The position numbers and the translations under genes were made by a program. DNA of 64,000 bases, taken from the NCBI RefSeq assembly GCF_963677685.1, contig NZ_OY782186.1:3249184-3313183 (forward strand), given 5' to 3'. Of this stretch, positions 16,990 through 25,853 are shown one piece after another. The number at the start of each line of letters is the position of its first letter. Position 1 is the stretch's first letter. The stretch comes from an uncultured Bacteroides sp. GTDB taxonomy: Bacteria > Bacteroidota > Bacteroidia > Bacteroidales > Bacteroidaceae. A model generated the notes under the pieces. It worked only from the letters and a program-made list of their open reading frames with translations. It was not told where the DNA came from and made no database searches.

Positions 16990-18255
16990 ATCAATTATCT
17001 TGCAGGTACATTTTATGGCTTAGTATTCCTCACTCTTCCTGTTTTTTGCTTCAATTTGGGTAAAAACTTCATATCAGAAGTATATTCATATCGCACAATC
17101 TTAACATGGTCTATTCCTTTTGAAGACAACTCTGATACCTTATCTCTATAAACAAGCCGTAAGGTTGGCAAAGTCTGTAATACCTCAAGGGAGTAGTCAT
17201 ATACATCCCTTGTCTCTTTATACTTATACAAGATATCAGTTCCCAAAAAGATACGCGTTCCGAAATCCAAATGAAATCGTTCTCCTGGTTGTATAGCCAA
17301 ATTATCAACATCAAAAAAATTCATTAAAGAGAAAAAGTACGTTCTACTTACATACCCTTTCCCATTATAAGAGAATTCTATAGAGAAAGTTGATGTTGAA
17401 GGATACAAATAGAAAACGCTATCTGTCGTATTAATTACACTAAAGTATAAAGAAATTACAGGGCCATCAAAATTCGTCAGATTATAAAATAAGGGATCAT
17501 GATAATAAATCACTTTTGAAACTTTTACGGTATCAAGATTCAGAACTTGCGCCTGAACAGCAGTTCCTATCATAAGAAACAACGAAACGAATAGAGTTTT
17601 CATATTTCCTTATCTGATTATAAGCACCACATTGAATCAATGCTATTTAATTACAACATAAAAAACATGACAAAAATCATTCATACATTCTTAGAAACTC
17701 TTCTTTCAGAATATTTGCCTGCTTTTTATTTATAGCTTTGATTAGTTTATATATTGTGTCAAAATTCTCATTATTCGCTGAATTATTTCGACTTGATCCG
17801 TCAAACACATAATGCCAAAAATGTGCGACTTCATTTTCAGGTTTTGTCTCTAAATATTCAACCATATCTTTCGAATACTTTTTTATAAAATTTAACGTAT
17901 TCTCTCGAAGATAACCTGCCGCATCAGCTTCCCAATGTCCTTCTTTGGCTAGATTAAATAGTTTGGGGATAAATTTCCCTTTATTCAAACCATAACTATC
18001 AAAAAAGAAATTTATATGTTCATAAGAACATGAATAAAGCGGCATTTCACCTTTTTCATCATCAAATCCATATAAGCTTAGAAAATCTGCAAATGTATCA
18101 GGAAATTCTTTTAAAAAAACAAAACAATTATGCTTGCTATAAGCCTCCTTTAATAAATCAGCCTTAATCTCCATACGATTTTTAATCGGATTTACTACCT
18201 TATCAGACTTGTGATTTGCACAACCATTACAAGAAAAAAGAGAAAGACTTATAAT
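16990..18255 (-). repeat. Direct repeat, full-length copy
   Basis: Full copy of the cassette whose damaged version lies at 14230-15045. The two copies flank the RHS tip and MORN-like gene in the same orientation. The upstream border of similarity falls within the signal-peptide codons of the lipoprotein gene. Confidence 0.8.
17013..17603 (-). CDS. Exported beta-rich protein of unknown function (cassette gene A)
   Basis: 196 residues with a signal peptide (MKTLFVSLFLMIGTAVQAQ) and then a beta-rich body. The alternating pattern (GPVISLYFSVINTTDSVFYLYPSTSTFSIEF.., LAIQPGERFHLDFGT) suggests an Ig-like fold. It lies 73 bases downstream of the lipoprotein gene at 17677. A nearly identical body survives in the damaged copy at 14215, which reads five residues further; here a TAA cuts the tail to ..RVRNTKP. 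I recognise no family. Position in an RHS island makes an immunity or accessory role possible but unproven. Confidence 0.7.
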   Translation of the reverse strand: MKTLFVSLFLMIGTAVQAQVLNLDTVKVSKVIYYHDPLFYNLTNFDGPVISLYFSVINTTDSVFYLYPSTSTFSIEFSYNGKGYVSRTYFFSLMNFFDVDNLAIQPGERFHLDFGTRIFLGTDILYKYKETRDVYDYSLEVLQTLPTLRLVYRDKVSELSSKGIDHVKIVRYEYTSDMKFLPKLKQKTGRVRNTKP

Positions 18256-18276
18256 AATAGCAAAGAACAGTTTCAT
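17677..18276 (-). CDS. Lipoprotein of unknown function (cassette gene B)
   Basis: 199 residues. A lipoprotein signal (MKLFFAIIISLSLFSCNGC) is followed by a helical, charged body (KNRMEIKADLLKEAYSKHNC, FPDTFADFLSLYGFDDEKGE, ..EGHWEADAAGYLRENTLNFI.., ..KPENEVAHFWHYVFDGSSRN). The acidic helical style is like many small immunity proteins of polymorphic toxin loci, but I recognise no named family. It is followed by gene A and a terminator. The 5' part is duplicated at 14871-15071 with a different signal-peptide start, so the repeat border lies inside the coding region. Confidence 0.7.
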   Translation of the reverse strand: MKLFFAIIISLSLFSCNGCANHKSDKVVNPIKNRMEIKADLLKEAYSKHNCFVFLKEFPDTFADFLSLYGFDDEKGEMPLYSCSYEHINFFFDSYGLNKGKFIPKLFNLAKEGHWEADAAGYLRENTLNFIKKYSKDMVEYLETKPENEVAHFWHYVFDGSSRNNSANNENFDTIYKLIKAINKKQANILKEEFLRMYE

Positions 18277-18323
18277 ATTTGATAAAAAGCGTTAAACATT
18301 AAAACAGTTTTCAAGTCACAAAT

Positions 18324-18722
18324 TTAATAAGGAACAAACTCCGCATAACTACCATCGAGATAGCCAGATAAGAAGTTAACGCCAACGTTTACATTATCAA
18401 ACAGAATACGATCATTTGGAGCATACTCTATAATGATTGCCCTAAAATAACCCGAAGACCAATACCAATGAAAGGAATAATTATCAATAACTGTATTATT
18501 AAAATTATAAGTGGTAATAATCTCTTTTCCGGTTCCATCCATATCAAAGAAAAATTCTTGGTCACAATCCACTCCACTTCCATTTACAAAAGAGCTGAGC
18601 CAATGTGTCTGACACAAATTATATGTTGCCTCATTGCCATCAACAGGGTCATCATCTGTATCACAGGCAGTAAAAAGGGTAAAAGATATTAATAATAGGA
18701 AAAGTAGTTTAGCTGTTTTCAT
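18324..18722 (-). CDS. Small lipoprotein of unknown function
   Basis: 132 residues from the ATG at 18722 (an ATG two codons earlier is also possible). The lipoprotein signal is MKTAKLLFLLLISFTLFTAC, followed by an Asp-rich linker (DTDDDPVDG) and a compact beta-rich body of about 105 residues with many aromatic residues (YSFHWYWSSGYFRAIIIEYA). It looks like a lipocalin-like or small beta-barrel lipoprotein of Bacteroides. It heads the minus-strand accessory cluster and has its own promoter. Confidence 0.7.
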   Translation of the reverse strand: MKTAKLLFLLLISFTLFTACDTDDDPVDGNEATYNLCQTHWLSSFVNGSGVDCDQEFFFDMDGTGKEIITTYNFNNTVIDNYSFHWYWSSGYFRAIIIEYAPNDRILFDNVNVGVNFLSGYLDGSYAEFVPY

Positions 18723-18748
18723 ATTCAATATTTAATTATTAGTAAATA

Positions 18749-18756
18749 CAAATATA
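18749..18756 (-). promoter_or_regulatory. -7 element for the lipoprotein at 18324
   Basis: TATATTTG on the minus strand, 26 bases before the ATG at 18722. No good -33 element was seen. Confidence 0.5.
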
Positions 18757-18872
18757 TATTTTTTTAATAATCAAAAGATAAATGCACTGATTTTATTTAT
18801 TAGGAAAGAAAAAACGATATAAATCAATAAGTAAAATATCAGGAATACATTTCGTAAATCAGACAAAAAATA

Positions 18873-18880
18873 TAACTTTG
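18873..18880 (+). promoter_or_regulatory. -7 element for the TPR protein gene
   Basis: TAACTTTG, matching TAnnTTTG, 31 bases before the ATG at 18912. No clear -33 element. Confidence 0.55.
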
Positions 18881-18911
18881 TGATTCTTTGAAAGCACAAC
18901 CAAACTAAAGA

Positions 18912-20624
18912 ATGATGAAAAGCATAAAAAAAGCATCAACTATATCTATATTATTATTGTTCATTTTCATCCTAGCAGGATGTAATCGCAAAAAATCTGA
19001 AACAGTACCAGAGCTAGAAAAAGCAAAACAATTGCTCGAAAGCAATCCTGATAGTGCATCAAATATATTAAAGAAGATAGTATCTCCTGAAAAATTTAAT
19101 GATGAAACTTTTGCTCATTGGTGTATGCTATCAGGTAAGATAACCGACAAGATTAACACTCCCATTCTACCTATAAGCTATCTTCAACGTGCCCTTACAT
19201 GGTATGAAAAACATGGAACTCAAAAAGAACAAGCTCAAATCAAACTCTATCTAGGACGCTCTTTTGTAGCAGAAGGTAACTATGACAAAGCCATGACTAT
19301 ATATATTGATGCTTTGGATATAGCACAGAAAAACAAGTTACATAATCTATTAGGATACATCAATTGTTATATAGGAGATTTGTATGAGCAAAAACATATG
19401 CTCAAATATGCTGTAAATAAATACAAAATCGGTGCCAACAATTTCAAAACAGCAAATAACATAAGAAGTTATGCTTGTGCTTTAAGAGATGTCGGTCGCG
19501 AATATGCATTCATGGATTCATTGTCTTATGCCTTAACTGTAATGCAGAAAGCCGACTCAATAGCATCTCAATTAAACGACGATAATGTAAAAGGCTCAAT
19601 TAATAATTCTTTAGGAAATATTTATCGACTACAACATCAATACAACAAAGCTAAAGTATATTTCATTAAAGCATTGGCACAAGGTAAAAATAAGATGCCC
19701 GACCGTATGGCACTTATAAATTTCTATATTGAAACAGGTTCTACAGCACAAGCATACCAATTGTTGCAAGAAATCCCACAAAAGAACTCTAAATATAGCC
19801 CTACAATAAAAAAATTCTATAGTCAAATATATGAGGCTAAAGGCAATTATAAAAAAGCTTTAGAAAAATTTCAAGAATATACAGAATTAAGTGACTCAAT
19901 AAGTTATGCAGATAATCAATCTAAAATACTCGAAATAGAGGCACAATATAATATTCTTAAGGCACAATCGGAAATCAATGATTTGAAGATAAGTAAACAG
20001 AAATACATTATCATCCTGACCATATCCATCTCCTTTACTTTACTTATCCTACTATCTTACTTCATTTATAGAAAAAGAGCAGTCTCAAAAATTCAGAAAC
20101 AACAAGAAGAATTGAATCAAATCAAAATTAAGTTGCTCAACCTTTCTTTGGAGTTAGAAAAAAAGAGGAGTCAACTAGAAACAGCAAAAGCCAAGAATGA
20201 GAATGTAGATAAGCTGCAAGAAGAGGTTGGCTATTTATCCACAAAATATAAAAAACTACAAAATTGCATCCTAACCCAATCAGCTATCTATAAAAAATTA
20301 TCGCAGCTAGCTAAACAGAACATTCCAGGCAATAATAAACCATTGATAACTGATAATCTTTGGCAGCTTATAGTAGATGTAATAACAATTACATATCCTA
20401 AACTAAAAGCACTTCTCTACGAGCTGTGCCCCGAATTAACTAGTCAAGAATGGCAATATTGCTGTCTCTATATGTTCAATTTTGATAGTTTTGAAGAAGC
20501 TAAATTATTGAACCTTAACCCAAACTCGGTACGAACAAAACATTTGAGACTAAGACAGAAGTTGAACATTACCTTAGAACCTAGAACAACACTATACGAA
20601 TATTTAATTAGTCACATGCATTAA
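18912..20624 (+). CDS. Membrane TPR protein with C-terminal helix-turn-helix
   Basis: 570 residues. It has a lipoprotein-like signal (ILLLFIFILAGC) and TPR repeats over about residues 30-345 (LYLGRSFVAEGNYDKAMTIY.., GNIYRLQHQYNKAKVYF.., YEAKGNYKKALEKF). A membrane span lies at about 363-384 (YIIILTISISFTLLILLSYFIY), then a coiled coil at about 388-450. The C-terminal domain reads LTSQEWQYCCLYMFNF, then EEAKLLNLNPNSVRTKHLRLRQKL, like a LuxR-type helix-turn-helix. Such proteins are common in Bacteroides beside variable loci and are thought to be membrane-tethered regulators sensing periplasmic partners. Target genes are unknown; the lipoprotein genes downstream are candidates. Confidence 0.85.
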   Translation: MMKSIKKASTISILLLFIFILAGCNRKKSETVPELEKAKQLLESNPDSASNILKKIVSPEKFNDETFAHWCMLSGKITDKINTPILPISYLQRALTWYEKHGTQKEQAQIKLYLGRSFVAEGNYDKAMTIYIDALDIAQKNKLHNLLGYINCYIGDLYEQKHMLKYAVNKYKIGANNFKTANNIRSYACALRDVGREYAFMDSLSYALTVMQKADSIASQLNDDNVKGSINNSLGNIYRLQHQYNKAKVYFIKALAQGKNKMPDRMALINFYIETGSTAQAYQLLQEIPQKNSKYSPTIKKFYSQIYEAKGNYKKALEKFQEYTELSDSISYADNQSKILEIEAQYNILKAQSEINDLKISKQKYIIILTISISFTLLILLSYFIYRKRAVSKIQKQQEELNQIKIKLLNLSLELEKKRSQLETAKAKNENVDKLQEEVGYLSTKYKKLQNCILTQSAIYKKLSQLAKQNIPGNNKPLITDNLWQLIVDVITITYPKLKALLYELCPELTSQEWQYCCLYMFNFDSFEEAKLLNLNPNSVRTKHLRLRQKLNITLEPRTTLYEYLISHMH

Positions 20625-20771
20625 AATGAAGCTAAAATTTAAGCGCAGATAAGGGAAAATATTTATACGTTTAGTTCATGTATACACAATAGTCCATAAC
20701 TTACTGATAATCAGGTACCACATGTCTATACCTAAGTTAAAAAAATAGAGTAAAGCATCACAATAAACTCA

Positions 20772-20779
20772 TAACTTTG
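20772..20779 (+). promoter_or_regulatory. -7 element for the lipoprotein operon
   Basis: TAACTTTG matches TAnnTTTG exactly, 81 bases before the ATG at 20861. The 236-bp spacer before the ATG otherwise holds only a 33-codon frame at 20806-20907 that overlaps the gene and is probably chance. Confidence 0.5.
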
Positions 20780-20860
20780 ACACAGATTTAAAATTAATCA
20801 GAGTTATGAAAACAAAGATCATCAGAGTGTCCCTCGGTGAAGAATTAGAAAAATACTACC

Positions 20861-21610
20861 ATGAAAAAATTAGCATTCATAATCTGTTCACTATTATTAA
20901 TTTGTAGCTGCTCCGACAAACAAGCAGATCCGCAATCCAAGGAGCCAAGTAAAACTTACTTCGAACCTTTCGTTGGTGAAAAGTTTTATGCGTCCTTTGA
21001 TGCCGAAGGAGATGATTACACTTTAAAGATCGATAATCCGGAAATCATCTCGTGGGAATATACAAAGCATAAAGGAGTAATACTCATAAAAGCTTTAGAC
21101 AGCGGAAATGCCTCAATCAGTGTGATAGATGCAAATGACAACACCATAGCTATTATCGGCGTTTGGGCTCATTATTTTGGAAGCAGTAATATAGAAGAAA
21201 TAACAATGCGCCCTGACCCCAACGTAAAATCGGAAGTAATTGTAGAGGCCAAAGATGCTGAGAAGAAGCTACTAATAGAAAATGAATTATGGGAATATGT
21301 AAAACAAAGACAGCGTACGCTATATACTTTCGATGGAGAAACGAAGATATTTACTATGGATATTGCACAATCAGGAGTAAAGTATAAAGGTACATATAGC
21401 TGTAATATCGATTCTTTAATACTCAAATATGACAATATCATTGAGAGATACGGCTTCCAGATAGCAGCTGGAATGGTTGTGTCTTATATAATAAAAGCAG
21501 ATAAAACCAAAGAATACCAACTGTTATACCCGAATGCGGGTATTGCATCAGTAAAAGTCAATAGAGTATGGTATGACTGGCAGGCATCCTCCCGTCCTAG
21601 AGTAAACTAA
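20861..21610 (+). CDS. Lipoprotein, first of two tandem paralogues
   Basis: 249 residues with the lipoprotein signal MKKLAFIICSLLLICSC. An N-terminal beta domain (about 40-115) looks like a bacterial Ig/BIG2-type unit (YTLKIDNPEIISWEY.., GNASISVIDANDNTIAII). A C-terminal domain (about 130-245) has the pattern RTLYTFDGETKIFTMD, KYKGTYSCNIDSLILKYDN and YQLLYPNAGIASVKVNRVWY, shared with the next gene. It is 18 bases upstream of that gene, so they form an operon. Function unknown. Confidence 0.75.
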   Translation: MKKLAFIICSLLLICSCSDKQADPQSKEPSKTYFEPFVGEKFYASFDAEGDDYTLKIDNPEIISWEYTKHKGVILIKALDSGNASISVIDANDNTIAIIGVWAHYFGSSNIEEITMRPDPNVKSEVIVEAKDAEKKLLIENELWEYVKQRQRTLYTFDGETKIFTMDIAQSGVKYKGTYSCNIDSLILKYDNIIERYGFQIAAGMVVSYIIKADKTKEYQLLYPNAGIASVKVNRVWYDWQASSRPRVN

Positions 21611-21628
21611 GAAAAACAAATAGAAAAA

Positions 21629-22345
21629 ATGATAAAACTTAAATATACTCTTTTACTAGTAAATATCTTATTGATAGGTTGCTCAAAAAGCGAAACAATT
21701 AGTGATGATAATAATTCGATAAAACTAAGTTCTTACTCTGTTCACTTTTTAGCAGGAGAAGAATGTACCATTGACGTTCTTTCAAAAACGGACAATTTAA
21801 GCCTTTCAGAAGAAAATCCGAAAATTGCATCCGGATGGTGGACAAATAATGGAAAAACAATTCGAATAAAAGGAGAAAATATTGGAGAGACATCAATTTT
21901 TATCAAGGACAAATATCATCCTGATAGGACAGTAGAGATAAAGATTATTTCTGATTATTTCAGCGGCAATTTTGAAGAAGATGGTGATAGAGCAACCATC
22001 ATAGTACAAGCTTATGAAAAATCAATTCAAGAGCAGATTGAAAGTGACTTAAAAGCAATAGCCAAAAGTAGATCTGGCACCTTATATTCTTTTGACAAAG
22101 GCTCTAAGAGTGTTACTGTTAAGGAGTATGGAAGGAATAAGTATAGCGGAAATTATGAATGGGATAAAGATAACTTAACGATAAAGATTAATGAGACTAC
22201 GAAGAAATATAAGTTCGGGGTTATTGATAAGAATTCAGTTGTAATAGAATCAGACTTATCAAATACATATAAGCTCAAATATCCCAACGCATCTATTTAT
22301 CATGTAAGACTAATTATGTTTTTAAAGTCATCCAAGAATCAATAA
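21629..22345 (+). CDS. Lipoprotein, second of two tandem paralogues
   Basis: 238 residues with the lipoprotein signal MIKLKYTLLLVNILLIGCS. Same plan as the gene before it: a BIG2-like N-terminal domain (LSEENPKIASGWWTNNGKTI.., IGETSIFIKDK), then GTLYSFDKGSKSVTVKEYG, KYSGNYEWDKDNLTIKINE and YKLKYPNASIYHVRL. The shared C-terminal motifs show an old duplication; overall identity is low. Function unknown. Confidence 0.75.
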   Translation: MIKLKYTLLLVNILLIGCSKSETISDDNNSIKLSSYSVHFLAGEECTIDVLSKTDNLSLSEENPKIASGWWTNNGKTIRIKGENIGETSIFIKDKYHPDRTVEIKIISDYFSGNFEEDGDRATIIVQAYEKSIQEQIESDLKAIAKSRSGTLYSFDKGSKSVTVKEYGRNKYSGNYEWDKDNLTIKINETTKKYKFGVIDKNSVVIESDLSNTYKLKYPNASIYHVRLIMFLKSSKNQ

Positions 22346-22407
22346 TAAAAAAGTAGAGAAATGCAGATTTACAAGACATTATTTATGAAAATATAAATTT
22401 TATCATT

Positions 22408-22821
22408 ATGAAAACGACTCAAGTAATACTCTTTTGTTCTCTAAGTTTAATCCTGTTCAGTTGCAACGATGACAAAGATAACTTTAATATGAATACAAGA
22501 TCATTAGAACAAAGCCAATGGAGTGGTACTCTAAACGAAACGGATGCATGGGGAAATGGAGAATATACGGCAGAAATAGGAATGATCTTTTATTCGGAGA
22601 GCAAAGGAAGATGTAGCGTAAAAAGAGGAGACGAATCGCCTTTTGAATATGACTTCGAATATTCTGTTGATGCAAAAATTCTAATTATTCATGAGAAAAA
22701 AGGGGATTTGGACGGACATTGGTTACTTATTCAATCTGATAAAGACAAGATAGTATTGGAAAAAGGAACCGGTGGAGACGGAGCTTATAAAGGTGTCTTG
22801 ACACTTAAAAGAAATTATTAG
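22408..22821 (+). CDS. Small lipoprotein of unknown function
   Basis: 137 residues with the lipoprotein signal MKTTQVILFCSLSLILFSC and a compact beta-rich body (QSQWSGTLNETDAWGNGEYT.., YDFEYSVDAKILIIHEKKGD, GAYKGVLTLKRNY). Bacteroides encode many such lipocalin-like lipoproteins. It probably ends the operon begun at 20861, as a terminator follows. Confidence 0.7.
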   Translation: MKTTQVILFCSLSLILFSCNDDKDNFNMNTRSLEQSQWSGTLNETDAWGNGEYTAEIGMIFYSESKGRCSVKRGDESPFEYDFEYSVDAKILIIHEKKGDLDGHWLLIQSDKDKIVLEKGTGGDGAYKGVLTLKRNY

Positions 22822-22858
22822 CGCTTGCTTAGTAAAGAAATTAAGGTCTTGATAATAG

Positions 22859-22900
22859 AGCCGCCACGATTTGAGAATAAAAAGTGGCGGCTTATTTATC
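22859..22900 (+). terminator. Terminator of the lipoprotein operon
   Basis: A perfect 9-bp GC-rich stem (22859-22867 with 22884-22892), a 16-base loop, then TTATTTAT. Confidence 0.8.
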
Positions 22901-22998
22901 AAGTCAAGAATATTACTGTTCAAACAATGAGCAGCGCAAGTTCAACAAAAAGATGATACCCCCTATCTTATTAGAAATAGTTGAGATAAGCAACCTAT

Positions 22999-23691
22999 TT
23001 ATCTTGCGGTAATATGGAAACATCCTTGTTTCAATTCATACTTAACATAGCATTTATCAGCCTTACGCACATCACGAAGAACTTCTGAAAGTACAAGTTT
23101 TAAAGTAGAGGCGTCAACATCTTCCATAGGACGACTTCCTTCTTCTTCAACTTTAACAAACCGCTTCCAACTGATATCAAAAGTAGTCCCATAAAAATGA
23201 GCTGAATTTTTTGATGCATTGCCGTTACGACGACGTAAACGCTTTACATCATTGCGCGTACGAAGTACAGAGGTTATCAAAATCCGATTAGGATTAAGAC
23301 CTTTAGCTCTTAAAGAATCAAGAAAATTAGAACCGATAGTATGTAAAAGTTCACTGGCACAGGGAACCAAATATGGTACAGAATGAGTCAAAGAGTCAAT
23401 AGAATAAAAATCATTATCAGAAATGTGCACAAGCCGATTACCCAAAGATTTTACTTCTTCACGAGTATTCAAAGGAGAGATTCCATTATTCTTTGCTGCT
23501 ACTAATTGAACATTATTTAAATCGCCAAAAGAGCGTCTATAACTTATAACTCCATGTATATTATGAGGGTGATTCAAAACTAAAGACATGTCTTCTTTAC
23601 TACTCGGAAAAATAAAAAAAGCAATGACAATCAGCAATGATAAAAGGAGTAAATAAGCAAGATTGCGGTAACGAGGTTTTAACTTACGCAT
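22999..23691 (-). CDS. DUF5715 protein, peptidase M15-like fold
   Basis: 230 residues with an N-terminal membrane anchor (YLLLLSLLIVIAFFIF, about 12-28). The conserved part (about 125-228) has SVLRTRNDVKRLRRRNGNAS, SAHFYGTTFDISW (His and Asp six residues apart) and a final CFHITAR. This is the His-x6-Asp...His arrangement of zinc D,D-carboxypeptidases such as VanY, so a role in cell-wall peptide trimming is plausible but unproven. It is divergent from phoH. Confidence 0.82.
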   Translation of the reverse strand: MRKLKPRYRNLAYLLLLSLLIVIAFFIFPSSKEDMSLVLNHPHNIHGVISYRRSFGDLNNVQLVAAKNNGISPLNTREEVKSLGNRLVHISDNDFYSIDSLTHSVPYLVPCASELLHTIGSNFLDSLRAKGLNPNRILITSVLRTRNDVKRLRRRNGNASKNSAHFYGTTFDISWKRFVKVEEEGSRPMEDVDASTLKLVLSEVLRDVRKADKCYVKYELKQGCFHITAR

Positions 23692-23716
23692 GGTTCTGTT
23701 TATCTATTTTGTAGCG

Positions 23717-23724
23717 CAAATATA
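23717..23724 (-). promoter_or_regulatory. -7 element for the DUF5715 gene
   Basis: TATATTTG on the minus strand, 25 bases before the ATG at 23691. Confidence 0.5.
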
Positions 23725-23799
23725 AAAAAATTGCCTATTAACTAAAAACATCATGCAAATTAATTCGTTAATAGCTGTATAAATATGGCAGCGATTGAT

Positions 23800-23807
23800 T
23801 AAATTTG
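23800..23807 (+). promoter_or_regulatory. -7 element for phoH
   Basis: TAAATTTG on the plus strand, 84 bases before the phoH ATG. No -33 element is obvious. Confidence 0.5.
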
Positions 23808-23891
23808 CAGGCGTTTAGCGCTGAGCATTTCTACATACCGGCGATAAAGAATTATTCGGTTAGTAAACAAATCAACCCATAAACACATTTA

Positions 23892-24872
23892 ATGATAGAG
23901 AAACTGATTGTTCTTGAGGACATTGATCCTGTTATTTTTTATGGCGTGAATAATGCCAATATACAACTAATAAAAGCCTTGTTCCCTAAGTTGAGGATTG
24001 TAGCCAGAGGGAATGTTATCAAAGTGCTGGGAGATGAGGAAGACATGTGTGCTTTTGAGGAAAATATCACGGCATTAGAAAAATATTGTGCAGAATATAA
24101 TTCTCTAAAAGAAGAGGTTATTATCGATATTGTAAAAGGTAATGCACCGCAGGCTGAGAAAACAGGGAATGTTATTGTATTCAGTGTTACGGGCAAACCA
24201 ATTATTCCACGCAGCGAAAACCAATTAAAGTTGGTGGAAGGTTTTACAAAAAACGATATGGTATTTGCAATCGGACCTGCCGGATCGGGAAAAACTTATA
24301 CCGCCATAGCATTAGCGGTGAGAGCTCTTAAGAACAAAGAAATAAAAAAAATCATTCTCAGCCGTCCGGCAGTGGAAGCTGGAGAGAAACTGGGTTTCTT
24401 ACCTGGCGACATGAAAGAAAAAATTGATCCGTATCTACAACCACTTTATGATGCCTTGCAAGATATGATTCCAGCGGCAAAACTAAAAGAATATATGGAA
24501 CTAAACATTATTCAAATAGCACCATTGGCTTTCATGCGTGGTAGAACATTGAATGATGCAGTTGTTATACTTGACGAAGCGCAAAACACAACGGCTCAAC
24601 AGATAAAAATGTTTTTGACTCGTATGGGAACGAACACCAAGATGATGGTTACAGGTGACATGACACAAATAGATTTACCTGCTTCCCAAACCTCTGGTTT
24701 AGTACAAGCGATGAAAATTTTAAAAGGGGTTAAAGGCATTAGTTTTGTAGAATTGGGCAAAAAAGATATTGTACGACATAAATTGGTAGAACATATTGTA
24801 GATGCCTATGAAAAGTTTGATAAAGAACAAAGACAGGAAAAAGAAGAGAAGAAAAAGAACAATACAAAGTAG
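23892..24872 (+). CDS. PhoH-family ATPase
   Basis: 326 residues. Walker A is GPAGSGKT (128-135) and Walker B is VVILDEAQNT; SRPAVEAGEKLGFLPGD and VTGDMTQIDLP are typical of PhoH (YbeZ-like) proteins. The N-terminal 90 residues hold a KH-like RNA-binding segment. YbeZ works with the endonuclease YbeY in rRNA maturation. The last 25 residues are almost all Lys/Glu. It starts a run of closely spaced genes with purC, ubiE and aroE. Confidence 0.93.
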   Translation: MIEKLIVLEDIDPVIFYGVNNANIQLIKALFPKLRIVARGNVIKVLGDEEDMCAFEENITALEKYCAEYNSLKEEVIIDIVKGNAPQAEKTGNVIVFSVTGKPIIPRSENQLKLVEGFTKNDMVFAIGPAGSGKTYTAIALAVRALKNKEIKKIILSRPAVEAGEKLGFLPGDMKEKIDPYLQPLYDALQDMIPAAKLKEYMELNIIQIAPLAFMRGRTLNDAVVILDEAQNTTAQQIKMFLTRMGTNTKMMVTGDMTQIDLPASQTSGLVQAMKILKGVKGISFVELGKKDIVRHKLVEHIVDAYEKFDKEQRQEKEEKKKNNTK

Positions 24873-24911
24873 ACTTTTTTTAATGAAGTAAATCATAATA
24901 TATAATTTGGT

Positions 24912-25853
24912 ATGAAAGCATTAGTAAAAACAGATTTTAATTTCCCGGGACAGAAAGGTGTATATCACGGAAAAGTGCGTGATGTATATAACATTAATGA
25001 TGACTTACTGGTCATGGTGGCAAGTGACCGTATCTCTGCTTTTGACGTGGTTTTACCCAAAGGTATTCCTTTTAAAGGACAAGTATTAAACCAGATAGCA
25101 GCGAAGTTTTTAGATGCGACCTCTGATATTGTTCCAAACTGGAAAATAGCTTCTCCCGACCCAATGGTTACTGTTGGCATAAGATGTGAAGGTTTCCGAG
25201 TAGAAATGATTATCCGTGGTTACCTAACAGGAAGCGCATGGCGTGAGTATGAAGCTGGATGCCGTAATCTTTGCGGCGTTATCTTACCTGATGGGATGAA
25301 AGAAAATCAAAAATTCCCAACTCCTATCATCACTCCGACAACAAAAGCTGACGAAGGACATGATGAGAACATATCTAAAGAAGAAATTATAGAGCAGGGA
25401 ATTGTTAGCAAAGAGGATTATGAATTGATGGAGAAATACACATATGCTCTCTTTCAACGCGGTACAGAGATGGCAGCGGAAAAAGGACTAATTCTTGTTG
25501 ATACAAAATATGAATTCGGTAAGAAAGATGATAAAATCTACTTGATTGACGAAATACATACTCCAGACTCGTCTCGTTATTTCTATGCAGATGGCTACGA
25601 GGAGAAATTTGCTAAAGGTGAAGCGCAGAAACAACTATCAAAAGAGTTCGTTCGCCAATGGCTTATTGAAAACAACTTCATGGGAAAAGCAGGACAGCAA
25701 GTTCCTGAAATGACTGATGAGTATGTTACTTCCGTATCAGAACGTTATATTGAGCTCTATCAACACATCGTCGGAGAGAAATTCAATAAAGCAACAAGTG
25801 AAGATATAGCTGCCAGAATAGAAAAAAATATCACTGAATTCCTTAAAAAATGA
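24912..25853 (+). CDS. purC: SAICAR synthetase
   Basis: Joins CAIR and aspartate with ATP to give SAICAR in purine synthesis. The 313-residue length is right for this longer Bacteroidota form. Motifs include [12 protein letters not shown] at the start (GKVRDxY), [23 protein letters not shown] and [13 protein letters not shown]. The stop overlaps the ubiE start (ATGA), which implies translational coupling. Confidence 0.96.
   Translation: MKALVKTDFNFPGQKGVYHGKVRDVYNINDDLLVMVASDRISAFDVVLPKGIPFKGQVLNQIAAKFLDATSDIVPNWKIASPDPMVTVGIRCEGFRVEMIIRGYLTGSAWREYEAGCRNLCGVILPDGMKENQKFPTPIITPTTKADEGHDENISKEEIIEQGIVSKEDYELMEKYTYALFQRGTEMAAEKGLILVDTKYEFGKKDDKIYLIDEIHTPDSSRYFYADGYEEKFAKGEAQKQLSKEFVRQWLIENNFMGKAGQQVPEMTDEYVTSVSERYIELYQHIVGEKFNKATSEDIAARIEKNITEFLKK

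Noticed and set aside
20806-20907. 33-codon ORF before the first tandem lipoprotein
   Set aside because: It overlaps the lipoprotein start out of frame and encodes nothing recognisable.
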